A stretch of DNA of 48,094 nt from assembly GCA_035575515.1 (NCBI GenBank), contig DATLXU010000021.1, positions 1 to 48,094 on the forward strand, in the 5' to 3' direction. Shown piece after piece: positions 25,736 through 34,440 of the stretch. The notes beneath the pieces were generated by a model that saw only the letters and a program-made list of their open reading frames with translations, was not told the DNA's origin and made no database searches. The translations under genes were made by a program, and so were the position numbers. Positions within the stretch are counted from its first letter, which is position 1. Each line of letters opens with the position of its first letter. The DNA comes from DATLXU01 sp035575515 (GTDB taxonomy: Bacteria; Acidobacteriota; Blastocatellia; UBA7656).

Positions 25736-26731
25736 CTACTTTTTAGATGATGCCTGTTTGCGCAACCTCTCTATCACTTCCCGTATCTGACGCGAGTCTG
25801 GCGTTTCAGGATTCTCTTTGAGAAACGCCTGCAACTGTTCGATTGCTTTCTCAGGCTCGCCGCGCAGGTCATAGAGGTTAGCAAGGTATATGTGCGCGAC
25901 CGTTGGCTTGCCTATCTCGTAAGCGCGCAGGAGGTCGCTTTCGGCTGACTGGTAATCACCCGTCATCATCTCCGAAAGTCCGAGCAGGAGGTATGGAGTT
26001 GAGGATTGTTTTTCGAGTTCGATGCTGCGGCGAAGCGGAGCAAGAGCTTCGCCGTATTTCTTCTGCTTAACCAAAACCGTACCGAGTCCTGTGTATGCTT
26101 CGGCGCGGTCGGGTTTTATCTCGATAGCTTTTTGATAAGCCGCCGCAGCTTCGTCATATCGTCGCAGCTTGCTCAACTGCTCGCCCATTCCAGCGTGCGC
26201 TGAGTAGAGCGACGGATGGATGGCTATCGCCTCTTGAAAGTGCTTTATGGCCTTTTCAGGTTGATTTTCGGCTGCAAGCTTTACACCTTGTTGAAGCTCT
26301 TTTCTTGCGCGCTCAGGTATGCTCGCGTCAAGCGATTCGACCGAGACGATTCCGGTGCGCGGCGTCGTTTGACCCCGCTTGGGACGAAGTTGAATGTTCT
26401 GGGTGAAGACCTGAGGTGCGTTGCCGAAAGCCGCCACTTCTGCATAAACCGTCGTGGTTTCGAATGTCTGTCCGTCGCCTTCAGCCGTGAGCTGGTATGT
26501 GCCCTTGTGCAGGCCGCTAAAGGAGAAGCGTCCGCTCAGGTCGGTGAAGACCTCGTAAACGCGTATGCCGTTAAAGGTGAGCGTTACTTTAACTGAATTA
26601 TTAGGAGCAGCGCCGTTGGGCAAAACGACTTTGCCTTGAAGCGCGTGAACGCCCTGAGCCTGCGCCGCTGAAGCGGCAGCCAGCAGCGCGATGAATGCAA
26701 AGATTGATTGAATGCGAATAAGCCCGATCAT
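25736..26731 (-). CDS. secreted carboxypeptidase-regulatory-like / TPR protein (module 2 partner)
   Basis: The ATG at 26731 follows AGGAGG by eight bases and begins the signal peptide (IRIQSIFAFIALLAAASAAQA); the frame is open to 26791. The 331-residue precursor has a regulatory-like beta domain (about 27-115: LQGKVVLPNGAAPNNSVKV...FTDLSGRFSFSGLHKGTYQL). Then come about five TPR units (about 135-320) and a basic tail. It is a distant paralogue of the two TPR proteins of module 1. It lies 157 bases after the module 2 receptor and probably belongs to its transcript. Its stop is only 16 bases from the upstream boxes of module 1. Confidence 0.87.
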   Translation of the reverse strand: MIGLIRIQSIFAFIALLAAASAAQAQGVHALQGKVVLPNGAAPNNSVKVTLTFNGIRVYEVFTDLSGRFSFSGLHKGTYQLTAEGDGQTFETTTVYAEVAAFGNAPQVFTQNIQLRPKRGQTTPRTGIVSVESLDASIPERARKELQQGVKLAAENQPEKAIKHFQEAIAIHPSLYSAHAGMGEQLSKLRRYDEAAAAYQKAIEIKPDRAEAYTGLGTVLVKQKKYGEALAPLRRSIELEKQSSTPYLLLGLSEMMTGDYQSAESDLLRAYEIGKPTVAHIYLANLYDLRGEPEKAIEQLQAFLKENPETPDSRQIREVIERLRKQASSKK

Positions 26732-26888
26732 AGTTTGAGCCTCCTGCGGCGGTTGCCTTCGACTATAACAAGAATGAACGATTGTGTTCAAAGCCAGCGC
26801 ACGAAGGTTTGATGTATCACAAAGAAAAGCGGGCGCTCATTTTTAATTTGAGCGCCCTTGAATTGGTTGTCAAACTTCGGTCTACAGA

Positions 26889-29800
26889 CTAGAAGCTGAA
26901 GCGGAAGCCGAACTGCCCTTGGAACGGGATGCCGATTGGCTCCGAAAATCCAGTCGCGCCGAAGAAGTTGATCGGCTTCTTGAAGTTCGCCGTATTGACG
27001 GTGCCGCCAAACGAGTTGCCGAAGTTGGCTGTGTTGAACAGGTTGAAAGCCTCAAAGAACAGGTCCAACTTCATGTGTTCTGTGAAGCGGAAGTTCTTTG
27101 CCACTCTTATGTTCACCTGCGAGAATTTATCGCCGCGCTCGGTCGACGGCGGCAGCTTGTGCTGGTCGTTGCCGTCGCGCGTTTCGCGGTCGTTAAAAAC
27201 GCCGTCGCGATTTATGTCGGCGCCGCCTGCGGGGAAAATGCTATAGGGTCGCGCCGACGCCAGTTGTAGAATCGGCGACAACTGGAATCCCCACGGCAGA
27301 TCGAAGACGCCCGACAGCACGAAGCGATGGCGCTCATCCTCGCCTGTGTGTCCGAAGTTGGCCTCCGGATCGAATTTATCGAACGGGTTCTGCGGCTGCA
27401 CTCCGAAGTCTGAAATCTGGCCGAACCACGCAAGCGCCCTCGACAACGTGTAGTGGGCATTCAGCAGGAAGTGATTCGCATAACGTTTGCGGAATGAGAC
27501 TGTGAACGCGTCGTAGCGAGAGCGTCCGTCGGACTGCGCAACGCGAATGCCGTTAAACGGCGTTGCCTGTCCAAAGGCTGCTATTAGCTCGTTGCGATGC
27601 GCCTCGATTGCCGGCACCAGCAGCCTGCGCGGGCTTGGGTCTGTGCGCTGCAATCCAAGCAACGGTCCAATGCGCGGATTGACATCCACTTGCGTAAACT
27701 CGTGCAGTCCAAGTATGTGGATGTAATCGAACTCAATCGCCATGTTGCGGCCAAGCTCCTGCGCGTAGCCTATATTCCACTGCTGCGTGAAAGGGGCCTC
27801 GAAGTCGGGGTCAATCAAACGCCCGGTCACAGGAAACCCGATTGGCGGATTTGTGAGCGGGCGCGGGAATGGCGGCGGAGGCGATGAAAGGCTGAGATTC
27901 GGGCTGTCATCAATGATGAAGGCGTAAATCTCGTCATTCGCCTGCTGCACCGCAAACAGCGGCACGTTCAAAAACGACTGATCGTAATAGATGCCGTAGC
28001 CGCCGCGAATCACCGACCGCCCGTTGCCAAGAAAGTCATAGGCAAATCCGAGGCGGGGCGAGAAGTTGTTCTTGTCGTCCTCAACCACGCGACTGCCGAG
28101 CGGGTGGCCGATGATTTGCAAGAATCGGAACGTGCGATTATCCTTCTGATGCTTTGAATCAACAAACCCAAGATCAACGTCGTAGCGCACGCCAAGATTC
28201 AGCGTGAAGCGCGGAGTGACCTTCCAGTCATCCTGCACGTACCACGAAACCTGCTTCGCGCCGTCTCTAAGATCAAAACTCGGATTGCCGCCCGCAAGCA
28301 GAATGTCTACGACGACGCCGAGACCTTCCAGATCCGCCTGAGTGCAATTCGGCACGCCGATAAACCCGCAGGTGATGGGACCGGGCTGCACCTGCCTCGT
28401 GTTGAAACCCTGTGGGAATTGATTCGGATTGTTCACGATGTCAGAAGGATCAAATCCGAAATCGTATTCCGGCGCAGACAGGAAGGCGAACAAGCCGCCG
28501 AGCGTCGGCTCGTGCACAAAGTCGAGGCCGAACTTGAATCCGTGATTGCCGCGATTCCACGACAGGTCATCACGGAACTGGTGCTTGGTTTGAAGCGTCT
28601 GCTGCGGCACATTGCCATTTCGCCCGACTGTGATGCCGCTTGGGAACGTCAGGTTCTTGAGGTCGGTTGTGGCAACGATCTGGTTGTTGAAGGTTGACCA
28701 CTGATAAACGAACTGGTTGACGACGTGTGGCGTCGCCGTCCACGTCCATGAACCCAGCAAGCTGTGAAGATCATTCACCTGCTTGTCGCCGCCCGACAGG
28801 TCAGTAAAGACAGTAAGGAATCCCGCTTGGTCATTCAACGACTCGTTGTTCTGCCCGGCATAGCGGACCGTGAACGCGTGATTGTCATAAGGGTGAAAAT
28901 CGCCCTTGACCGTGAACTGTGTGTCATCGAACGGCTGCGGCAGGAACCGCACCGCTTTGTAGCCGAGCGGCTCAAGCAGTTGAATCTGATTGAACGCAAA
29001 GCTAGGCACGATTGAGTTGCCGCGCTCGCGCGTGTGCTCGACCGTCCCGAACCAGAATGCTTTGTCCTTTACGATTGGACCGCCAATTGATCCGCCGAAC
29101 TGCTGACGGTTGAATGGCGGTTTGAGAGCATCGCCCGGATCAAACAGGTTCGGGTTCGCGTCGGCGAGCAGCTTGGGCGCGTTCGCGTTGAGCTTGTCGT
29201 CGCGGAAGAAACCGAACGCCGTGCCATGCAATTCATTGGTTCCGCTCTTGGAGATGACAGACAAAAGCGCGCCGCCCGAACGACCGTTTGCGGCTGAAAA
29301 TCGCTGGGTCGAAAGCGCGAACTCCTGAATGCCTTCCATCGTGTAGTTCTGAAGTATGCCGCCTACGGCGTTGTCTTTGTTATCGCCGCCGTCAACTGTT
29401 ATGTTGAGGTTGCGGCCCGTCGAGCCTCCTACGGAAAACGTTCCGACGCGCGCTTTGGTTGGGTCGAATGATGGTTGAAGAGTTGCGCCTGGAATCAATA
29501 TGGCCAGAGAAGCGAAAGAGCGGCCATTTACGGGCAAGCTCTCCAACTGTTTCTGATTGATTACGCCGCTCACGTCCGTTTTGGTCGTCTCGATCAGCGG
29601 CGCCGCCTCGCCTGTTACGGTGACCTGTTCGCTTGCGCCCGCAGGTTTCAGTTCCGGGTCAACCGTGACGCGCGAAAGCACGTTCACCGTAACCGGGTCG
29701 GCAACGAATTTAGCGAATCCCGAAGCCTCAACTTCCAGACGGTAATCAGCAGGCACTAACTGTGTTAACTCATAAGTGCCCGAATCACTCGTTGTTGTCG

Positions 29801-30002
29801 TGCGCTCGACGCCGGTGCCTTTGTTTATGGCTTTGACTGTTGCGCCAGCCACAACTGCGCCTTTCTCGTCTTTGACTACGCCTGTGATGACACCCGTGTT
29901 CGCCGTCTGCGCAATCGCGCGGGCAGGCACTACGAACGTTGCCAGCAGCATCACCAGCGTAATCAATGAAGTGATGGCTCTTTTAAACTCCCAATCTCTC
30001 AT
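26889..30002 (-). CDS. Oar-like TonB-dependent outer membrane receptor (module 2)
   Basis: The 1037-residue protein has a signal peptide (about 1-32) and a carboxypeptidase regulatory-like domain (about 35-118: GVITGVVKDEKGAVVAGATV...SDSGTYELTQLVPADYRL). A plug follows (about 125-260, LESLPVNGRSFASLAILIPG), then a beta-barrel ending FGFRFSF. It is a diverged paralogue of the receptor at 21996-25256; the plug region (ITVDGG, VISKSG.N..HG..) is clearly shared while the barrels differ, suggesting different ligands. GGAGG precedes the ATG. The leader is about 390 bases from the promoter at 30392-30418. A secreted TPR protein follows. Confidence 0.93.
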   Translation of the reverse strand: MRDWEFKRAITSLITLVMLLATFVVPARAIAQTANTGVITGVVKDEKGAVVAGATVKAINKGTGVERTTTTSDSGTYELTQLVPADYRLEVEASGFAKFVADPVTVNVLSRVTVDPELKPAGASEQVTVTGEAAPLIETTKTDVSGVINQKQLESLPVNGRSFASLAILIPGATLQPSFDPTKARVGTFSVGGSTGRNLNITVDGGDNKDNAVGGILQNYTMEGIQEFALSTQRFSAANGRSGGALLSVISKSGTNELHGTAFGFFRDDKLNANAPKLLADANPNLFDPGDALKPPFNRQQFGGSIGGPIVKDKAFWFGTVEHTRERGNSIVPSFAFNQIQLLEPLGYKAVRFLPQPFDDTQFTVKGDFHPYDNHAFTVRYAGQNNESLNDQAGFLTVFTDLSGGDKQVNDLHSLLGSWTWTATPHVVNQFVYQWSTFNNQIVATTDLKNLTFPSGITVGRNGNVPQQTLQTKHQFRDDLSWNRGNHGFKFGLDFVHEPTLGGLFAFLSAPEYDFGFDPSDIVNNPNQFPQGFNTRQVQPGPITCGFIGVPNCTQADLEGLGVVVDILLAGGNPSFDLRDGAKQVSWYVQDDWKVTPRFTLNLGVRYDVDLGFVDSKHQKDNRTFRFLQIIGHPLGSRVVEDDKNNFSPRLGFAYDFLGNGRSVIRGGYGIYYDQSFLNVPLFAVQQANDEIYAFIIDDSPNLSLSSPPPPFPRPLTNPPIGFPVTGRLIDPDFEAPFTQQWNIGYAQELGRNMAIEFDYIHILGLHEFTQVDVNPRIGPLLGLQRTDPSPRRLLVPAIEAHRNELIAAFGQATPFNGIRVAQSDGRSRYDAFTVSFRKRYANHFLLNAHYTLSRALAWFGQISDFGVQPQNPFDKFDPEANFGHTGEDERHRFVLSGVFDLPWGFQLSPILQLASARPYSIFPAGGADINRDGVFNDRETRDGNDQHKLPPSTERGDKFSQVNIRVAKNFRFTEHMKLDLFFEAFNLFNTANFGNSFGGTVNTANFKKPINFFGATGFSEPIGIPFQGQFGFRFSF

Positions 30003-30332
30003 GTGAAACCTCCTATAAGGTTTGGTTGGTACCGATAGTTATTACAGAGAAACTGCACTGATCGAGGCTCAAATTGCGCGAGCCGGATCAGAAACGAATT
30101 AGGGGGAGTTCCCTTGGACCTTTTTGCGCAGCCCTACCAATTGTCAGGCCACGCTCTATTGTTTGGGGAGAGACTGTGCGCTTGCAGCCCGAACTTGTTA
30201 AAAAAACTCCGGGCGCAACCGCAAAATCGTGCATCATCGTTGGAAGACCATTAGCCTCTCGCGCTTCAGCAAGAATGAGCGAGTCCTGTACCGAAATTTG
30301 CCAATTATGAGTCACGGCTTTTGGAACTGCTT
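30003..30332 (-). other. long untranslated leader of receptor module 2
   Basis: This 330-base stretch separates the receptor start from the conserved block. On the mRNA it carries GCCCG/CGGGC arms around a T7 run (30200-30206) and a GGAGG ribosome site at the start codon. Overlapping open frames on both strands (about 30074-30315) show no family resemblance, so I see no gene here. Confidence 0.5.
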
Positions 30333-30464
30333 AAATGAGCAAAATGTATTCCAAAACTTGGTAGAATGCCGCCAATGTCTAAGAGTTCATCATTATATCA
30401 TTTAGAGAGCTCTCTCAAATCACTTTTCGCAGCTCCGGCACGCAATCATGCAAAATCATGGATT
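30333..30464 (-). promoter_or_regulatory. conserved regulatory block of receptor module 2
   Basis: This is the counterpart of 25568-25700. It has TTGAGA (30413-30418), a 15-base spacer and extended -10 TGATATAAT (hexamer 30392-30397). A perfect 12-base palindrome AGAGAGCTCTCT (30404-30415) overlaps the -35. The leader element (30333-30354) has two mismatches to its module 1 copy and starts at the same distance from the -10. One upstream ATGGATT-type box lies at 30448-30464. Confidence 0.75.
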
Positions 30465-30660
30465 TTTCCAAATTTCTGAACTCGCCAGATGCACTCTCTC
30501 TCCTGCGCCTGATGGCCAAAGCGCGGCCCCCCATGCGAAGGGGGCAGAGACTTATATTACAATGTGACCTCGCGCCACCTTCAAAAGTAGTTTCGGCGAA
30601 AAAGCTCTGCTAGAATAAGCTCTGCTTTGAGCGCCATCCGAAGCAAAGGAGGTTCACACA

Positions 30661-30825
30661 ATGCTTGCGGCTATCATTATGAGTTTTGCGCTGATTGCCG
30701 GGCAGCTTTGGGCCGCGCCCGCTATGATGCAGGTGCGAAGCCGCATCGAAGGCCGCGTCACATCGACCGAGAATCGTCCTATCGCAGACGCGCGCGTCTT
30801 TCTACAAAAAGACGTTTACTCACCC
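30661..30825 (+). pseudogene. truncated secreted carboxypeptidase-regulatory-like gene
   Basis: AAAGGAGG and ATG at 30661 begin a convincing signal peptide (MLAAIIMSFALIAGQLWAAPA). The start of a regulatory-like domain follows (RIEGRVTSTENRPIADARVFLQKDVYSP). Similarity to that family ends near 30825; the remaining codons to the stop at 30889-30891 are antisense to the receptor relic next to it. The gene therefore lost everything after about 55 codons through a rearrangement. Confidence 0.65.
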
Positions 30826-31151
30826 ATAAAGAACGAAGGCAGGAACTCTTTCCCAGCGCGCAGGCCAAAATTGAGCGTCAGACGCTGGTGAATCTGCCAT
30901 GCATCCTGAATGAAGAATCCCTGATTACTGCTGTTGACGTTGCCGGAACGAGCGAGATCATCAACGTGGTAGTAGCCGAAGGTTCCGCGACGACCGTTGT
31001 GGGGTTTGATCCTTCCGAAGAAGAGGTTGAAGCGGCCACCTGAAAATCCGAACAGAACGTCGTTGCTCAGGCGATTGGTCTGGTAGCCGCCCTTGATAAC
31101 GTGCGGCTGGCCAAATGTTGATGCTGAAAAGGCCGCTGTCTTGAGATAATC
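30816..31151 (-). pseudogene. relic of a TonB-dependent receptor
   Basis: The minus-strand frame between a TAG (31152-31154) and a TAA (30816-30818) has no proper start. It reads like an internal barrel segment of Oar-like receptors: HVIKGGYQTNRLSNDVLFG, GTFGYYHVDD, NQGFFIQDAWQ and LTLNFGLRAGKEFLPSF. Signal peptide, plug and C-terminal strand are missing. Its 3' end meets the truncated plus-strand gene at about 30820-30830. Nothing recognisable was found between 31155 and 31264. Confidence 0.75.
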
Positions 31152-31264
31152 CTAATGAGCTAACGTAAGAAGTGCTCTTGGAGAAGGCGGGTTCGTATCC
31201 GGTTATGTGAAAACTGCTTTTTAGAGACATCTCTGTTCCTGATTTTTGGACAAGTGTTCGGACT

Positions 31265-31690
31265 TTATTGAATAGTGTCAGACGAGTCATCCGGCACGAT
31301 CATGGGTATCGGAGAGGCATGATGAAGCACCATCAGCCAGCGGCCCGCGCGTTGGATGAACAGGTTCGTGGCGACGGCCTGAGCCGAATCGAAGCTTGTG
31401 TCGTTAAAGACGGTTATATTTTCAATGCAGGTCACCCACGCGAAATCGCCTTCGATGTGAACTGAGACTTCCGAAGGCGAGGCGCGCATCTTCTGGCCGC
31501 TTTGAAAGATCATCTCCCAGCTTTCGCGCACACGCGGCCAGCCGTTGAGCAAATCCCATCCCGGATGCACACACCTGATCCAATCTTCGTGCGCCCAGAC
31601 TTCTTCCATCCGCTCGATGATTGCCGATTCGAGCGCGCGATAAAACGCGGCGTTCGCTTGCTCGACCGCTATCCTCGCTTCAACGTCCAT
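31265..31690 (-). CDS. NTF2-like (SnoaL/DUF4440-type) protein
   Basis: The ATG at 31690 gives the family N-terminus (EARIAVEQANAAFYRALE) and 141 residues; an open frame extends to a TTG at 31729. The protein has no signal peptide. It shows the NTF2-like fold pattern with WAHEDWIRCVHPGWDLLNGWPRVRESW and the C-terminal RAGRWLMVLHHASPIP. It is a cytoplasmic single-domain member, annotated elsewhere as nuclear transport factor 2 family protein; its ligand is unknown. It shares a divergent region of about 130 bases with trmFO. Confidence 0.85.
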   Translation of the reverse strand: MDVEARIAVEQANAAFYRALESAIIERMEEVWAHEDWIRCVHPGWDLLNGWPRVRESWEMIFQSGQKMRASPSEVSVHIEGDFAWVTCIENITVFNDTSFDSAQAVATNLFIQRAGRWLMVLHHASPIPMIVPDDSSDTIQ

Positions 31691-31821
31691 ACGCGGCGCA
31701 AGACTACAACAAACTGATGACGGTGACAAGTGACAAGCGCAGGATAAAGCCCGCGCGTGACGCCCGTTTGATAGCGTTTAATCGCCGATGTTAGAATTTC
31801 AGTGGACGTTCAGTTTTGATT

Positions 31822-33171
31822 ATGGAAGCGCGAGTGACAGTAATCGGCGGCGGATTGGCTGGCTCTGAGGCCGCGTGGCAGGCCGCGGAGCGCGGCGCAA
31901 AAGTACGACTTTACGAAATGCGCCCCGCGCGTCCGACGCCTGCGCACCAGAGCGCACACTTGGGCGAGATAGTCTGCTCGAACTCGCTCAAATCAGACGA
32001 GCCGGGCACTGCGCCTTATCTGTTAAAAGAAGAACTGCGCCGCGGCGGCTCGCTTCTCATCCGCATCGCGCACAGCGTCGCCGTTCCGGCAGGCGCAGCG
32101 CTGGCAGTTGATCGCGAGCGGTTCGCCGAAGAAGTCACGCGCCACATCAGCGAGCACCCGAACATCGAAATCATTCGCGAGGAAGCTCAATCAATTCCAT
32201 CCGAAGGGCCTGTCGTAATCGCTACGGGGCCGCTCACATCGCCCGCGCTGTCGGAAGAGATAGCGCGGCTCACAGGCTCGACGCATCTCTATTTTTACGA
32301 CGCGATTTCGCCCGTCGTCGACGCGGAGACTATAAACTACGACATCGCATTTCGCGCGGCGCGCTACGATAAAGGCGGGGCTGACTATCTCAACTGCCCG
32401 ATGACCCAAGAGGAGTACAATCGTTTTTACGACGCGCTCATTGCGGCTGAATCTGTACCGCTTCACGACTTCGAGCAGACGATGTACTTCGAAGGCTGCC
32501 TGCCGATTGAAGAGATTGCGCGGCGTGGGCGCGACACTCTGCGCTATGGGCCGATGAAGCCCGTCGGTCTCGCCAACCCGCGCACGGGCGTGCGGCCCTT
32601 TGCGGTCGTGCAATTACGGCAGGAGAATTTGCTCGCCGACAGCTACAACCTCGTCGGCTTTCAAAATCATCTGAAATTCGGCGAGCAAAAAAGGGTCTTG
32701 CGGTTGATTCCGGGACTTGAGCAGGCTGAGTTCATTCGCTTCGGCCAGATTCATCGCAATACGTTCATCTGCGCGCCCGCGATTCTCACGGAGACTCTGC
32801 AAATGCGCAAACATTCGCGCATTCTGTTTGCGGGACAGATTTCGGGCGTCGAAGGCTACATCGAAGCGATGGCCACAGGTTTTATGGCAGGCGTTCACGC
32901 CGTAGAGATGACTCGCGGCCATGCGCCTCAAGCGCCGCCGCGGCGGACTGCGATGGGGAGCCTCGCAAACTACATCGCCAATGCGGACGCTAAGAATTTT
33001 CAACCGATGAATATAACCTTCGCGCTGCTGCCCGCGCTCGACGAGGCGACGCGACGAACCGTTAAACGCAAAGCTGACCGCCATCGTCTGCAGGTCGAGC
33101 TTGCGCTTAAAGATTTTGATGATTGGCGCGCGCATTACCTTTCACGCGCTGCTCTTGAAGCGAGACTGTGA
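31822..33171 (+). CDS. trmFO: folate-dependent tRNA (uracil-5-)-methyltransferase TrmFO
   Basis: TrmFO makes m5U54 in the T-loop of tRNA using methylene-tetrahydrofolate and FAD. The ATG at 31822 is preferred over the TTG six bases earlier and gives 449 residues, close to the family length. The FAD-binding motif GGGLAGSEA lies at 9-17. The catalytic cysteines are C52 (VCSNSLKS) and C226 (EGCLPIEE), and RYGPMKPVGL and QISGVEGYIEA are conserved. No clear Shine-Dalgarno sequence is seen. The gene reads in the same direction as the VWFA gene that follows. Confidence 0.96.
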   Translation: MEARVTVIGGGLAGSEAAWQAAERGAKVRLYEMRPARPTPAHQSAHLGEIVCSNSLKSDEPGTAPYLLKEELRRGGSLLIRIAHSVAVPAGAALAVDRERFAEEVTRHISEHPNIEIIREEAQSIPSEGPVVIATGPLTSPALSEEIARLTGSTHLYFYDAISPVVDAETINYDIAFRAARYDKGGADYLNCPMTQEEYNRFYDALIAAESVPLHDFEQTMYFEGCLPIEEIARRGRDTLRYGPMKPVGLANPRTGVRPFAVVQLRQENLLADSYNLVGFQNHLKFGEQKRVLRLIPGLEQAEFIRFGQIHRNTFICAPAILTETLQMRKHSRILFAGQISGVEGYIEAMATGFMAGVHAVEMTRGHAPQAPPRRTAMGSLANYIANADAKNFQPMNITFALLPALDEATRRTVKRKADRHRLQVELALKDFDDWRAHYLSRAALEARL

Positions 33172-33301
33172 CGCCAAGACACGGCGACGCGGAGATTAAG
33201 TTCAAATTAGTATGCACATAGAATTAAACAAAGGCTCAAAGAATGTTGAAGAGAATCGGTTAAATTCGCTCGCCTCGTCGCCGCGTCGCCGCGGCGTCGT
33301 G
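33170..33301. repeat. GC-rich inverted repeat around the VWFA gene start
   Basis: Left arm 33170-33197 (ACACGGCGACGCGGAGA core) and right arm 33267-33301 (tandem CGTCGCCG units) are imperfect inverted copies. The right arm is inside the frame of the VWFA gene and is followed at once by the TGC(C/T)TTT tract. It resembles the hairpin elements elsewhere in the window in placement but not in sequence. Confidence 0.5.
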
Positions 33302-34330
33302 TTGCTTTTGCTTTTTGCCTTTTGCTTTTTGCCTTTTGCCTTCACGCAGGCGCAATCGGGCAGACAAACACCGCCAGCGACGAAGCCATCTTCGCAGGAC
33401 GTATCCGGCAAATCGTCTGCTGCCGCGCAAGAGACTCGCCCGCGCCGCGCCACTCAAGAGCCGCAGCGCCAGGAAGATCAGGACGAAAAACCCATAAAGC
33501 TCAGCGCGAGCCTCGTCACCGTCATCACTTCTGTGACAGATGCCGCAGGCAATCAGGTGAACGACCTGAAGCAAAGCGATTTTGCCGTCTATGAAGACAA
33601 CGCGCCGCAGGAGATTGCCGGTTTTTATCCCGAAGGGCAGATGCCGATGCGATTGATATTTCTATTCGACACTTCAAGCTCGATTCGCCACCGCTTCGAT
33701 TTCGAGCAGCGCGCCGCCGCGCAGTTTTTCCGCCAAGTCTTAAGGCCCGGCGATCAGGCCGCGATTATGAGCGTCTCTACCGATCCGAAGGTCGAGCTTC
33801 AATTCACTTCCGACATTGACAAGCTCGTCGCAACGCTTGCGAGCCTCAAGCCCGAAGGCGCAACGTCGCTCTACAATGCGATGGTGGAGGCGGCGCGGTA
33901 CATTCGCCCCGCAGAAGGCCGCCACGTGATGGTAGTGCTGTCGGACGGAACGGATACGGCTTCGGTTGCGACGCTTGCGCAGGCGCTCACTGAAGTGCAG
34001 AAGTCGGATGCGGTGATTTACTCTGTGCATTCGACGGGCGTCGCGCCTTCGGCAAACGTGCAGGACCTTGCGGGAGAATTTGTCTTAAAGGCGATGAGCG
34101 AAGACACGGGCGGGCGTGCTTTCTTCCCGCCGATTTATGAAGACCCGAAGAAAGAAGCGCGCGATCTTGAGGAGATATATCGCCGCATAGCCGCAGAGGT
34201 TCACGCTCAGTACGTGCTGACTTATTATTCAAAGCCTGAGTCGCGCGCGACCTTCAAAAGGATTCGCGTCGAAGTGAAGCGACCCGGCCTGCAGGTGCGC
34301 GCCCGCAGCGGCTACTACACTTCAAAATAG
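33212..34330 (+). CDS. secreted VWFA-related Acidobacterial domain protein
   Basis: The 372-residue precursor has a long N-terminal part and a hydrophobic signal core (residues about 30-46, FAFCFLPFAFTQA). A Gln/Arg-rich linker follows, then a strand-rich segment (about 90-135, VTDAAGNQVNDLKQSDFAVYEDNAPQ). The von Willebrand A domain (about 145-330) has the MIDAS residues DTSSS, a Thr in GATSLYNA and Asp in SDGTDT. This layout is a family described mainly in Acidobacteria (TIGR03436); its partners are not known. The signal core is encoded by 7-base tandem repeats. GTG at 33299 is a possible later start. Confidence 0.9.
   Translation: MHIELNKGSKNVEENRLNSLASSPRRRGVVLLLLFAFCFLPFAFTQAQSGRQTPPATKPSSQDVSGKSSAAAQETRPRRATQEPQRQEDQDEKPIKLSASLVTVITSVTDAAGNQVNDLKQSDFAVYEDNAPQEIAGFYPEGQMPMRLIFLFDTSSSIRHRFDFEQRAAAQFFRQVLRPGDQAAIMSVSTDPKVELQFTSDIDKLVATLASLKPEGATSLYNAMVEAARYIRPAEGRHVMVVLSDGTDTASVATLAQALTEVQKSDAVIYSVHSTGVAPSANVQDLAGEFVLKAMSEDTGGRAFFPPIYEDPKKEARDLEEIYRRIAAEVHAQYVLTYYSKPESRATFKRIRVEVKRPGLQVRARSGYYTSK
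33303..33343 (+). repeat. tandem TGC(C/T)TTT heptamers inside a signal-peptide coding region
   Basis: TGC triplets occur at spacing 6, 7, 7, 7, 7 across about 40 bases. The tract encodes the hydrophobic core of the VWFA protein signal peptide. Because 7 is not a multiple of 3, each unit gives different residues, yet all are hydrophobic or Cys/Pro. Confidence 0.75.
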
Positions 34331-34366
34331 TTTTCAGTTTTAGCTTTCACTTTTTCAAATTGGGTT

Positions 34367-34395
34367 TTGAACGAGAGCTTTATTGCGCCTATAAT
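34367..34395 (+). promoter_or_regulatory. sigma-70 promoter of the dipeptidase gene
   Basis: TTGAAC (34367-34372) and a perfect TATAAT (34390-34395) are 17 bases apart. The start codon of the dipeptidase lies 45 bases downstream, with AAGGAG at 34431-34436. Confidence 0.75.
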
Positions 34396-34440
34396 TCAAA
34401 CTCAGCATTCGATCTTAAGCACTCACATTAAAGGAGCGTC

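Noticed and set aside
30074..30315. Overlapping 75-78 codon frames on both strands in the receptor module 2 leader
   Set aside because: No family resemblance, no ribosome site and open on both strands; best seen as chance frames in a leader.
30627..31043. 139-codon plus-strand frame
   Set aside because: Most of it is antisense to the receptor relic; only the separate frame starting at 30661 has a signal peptide and a domain.
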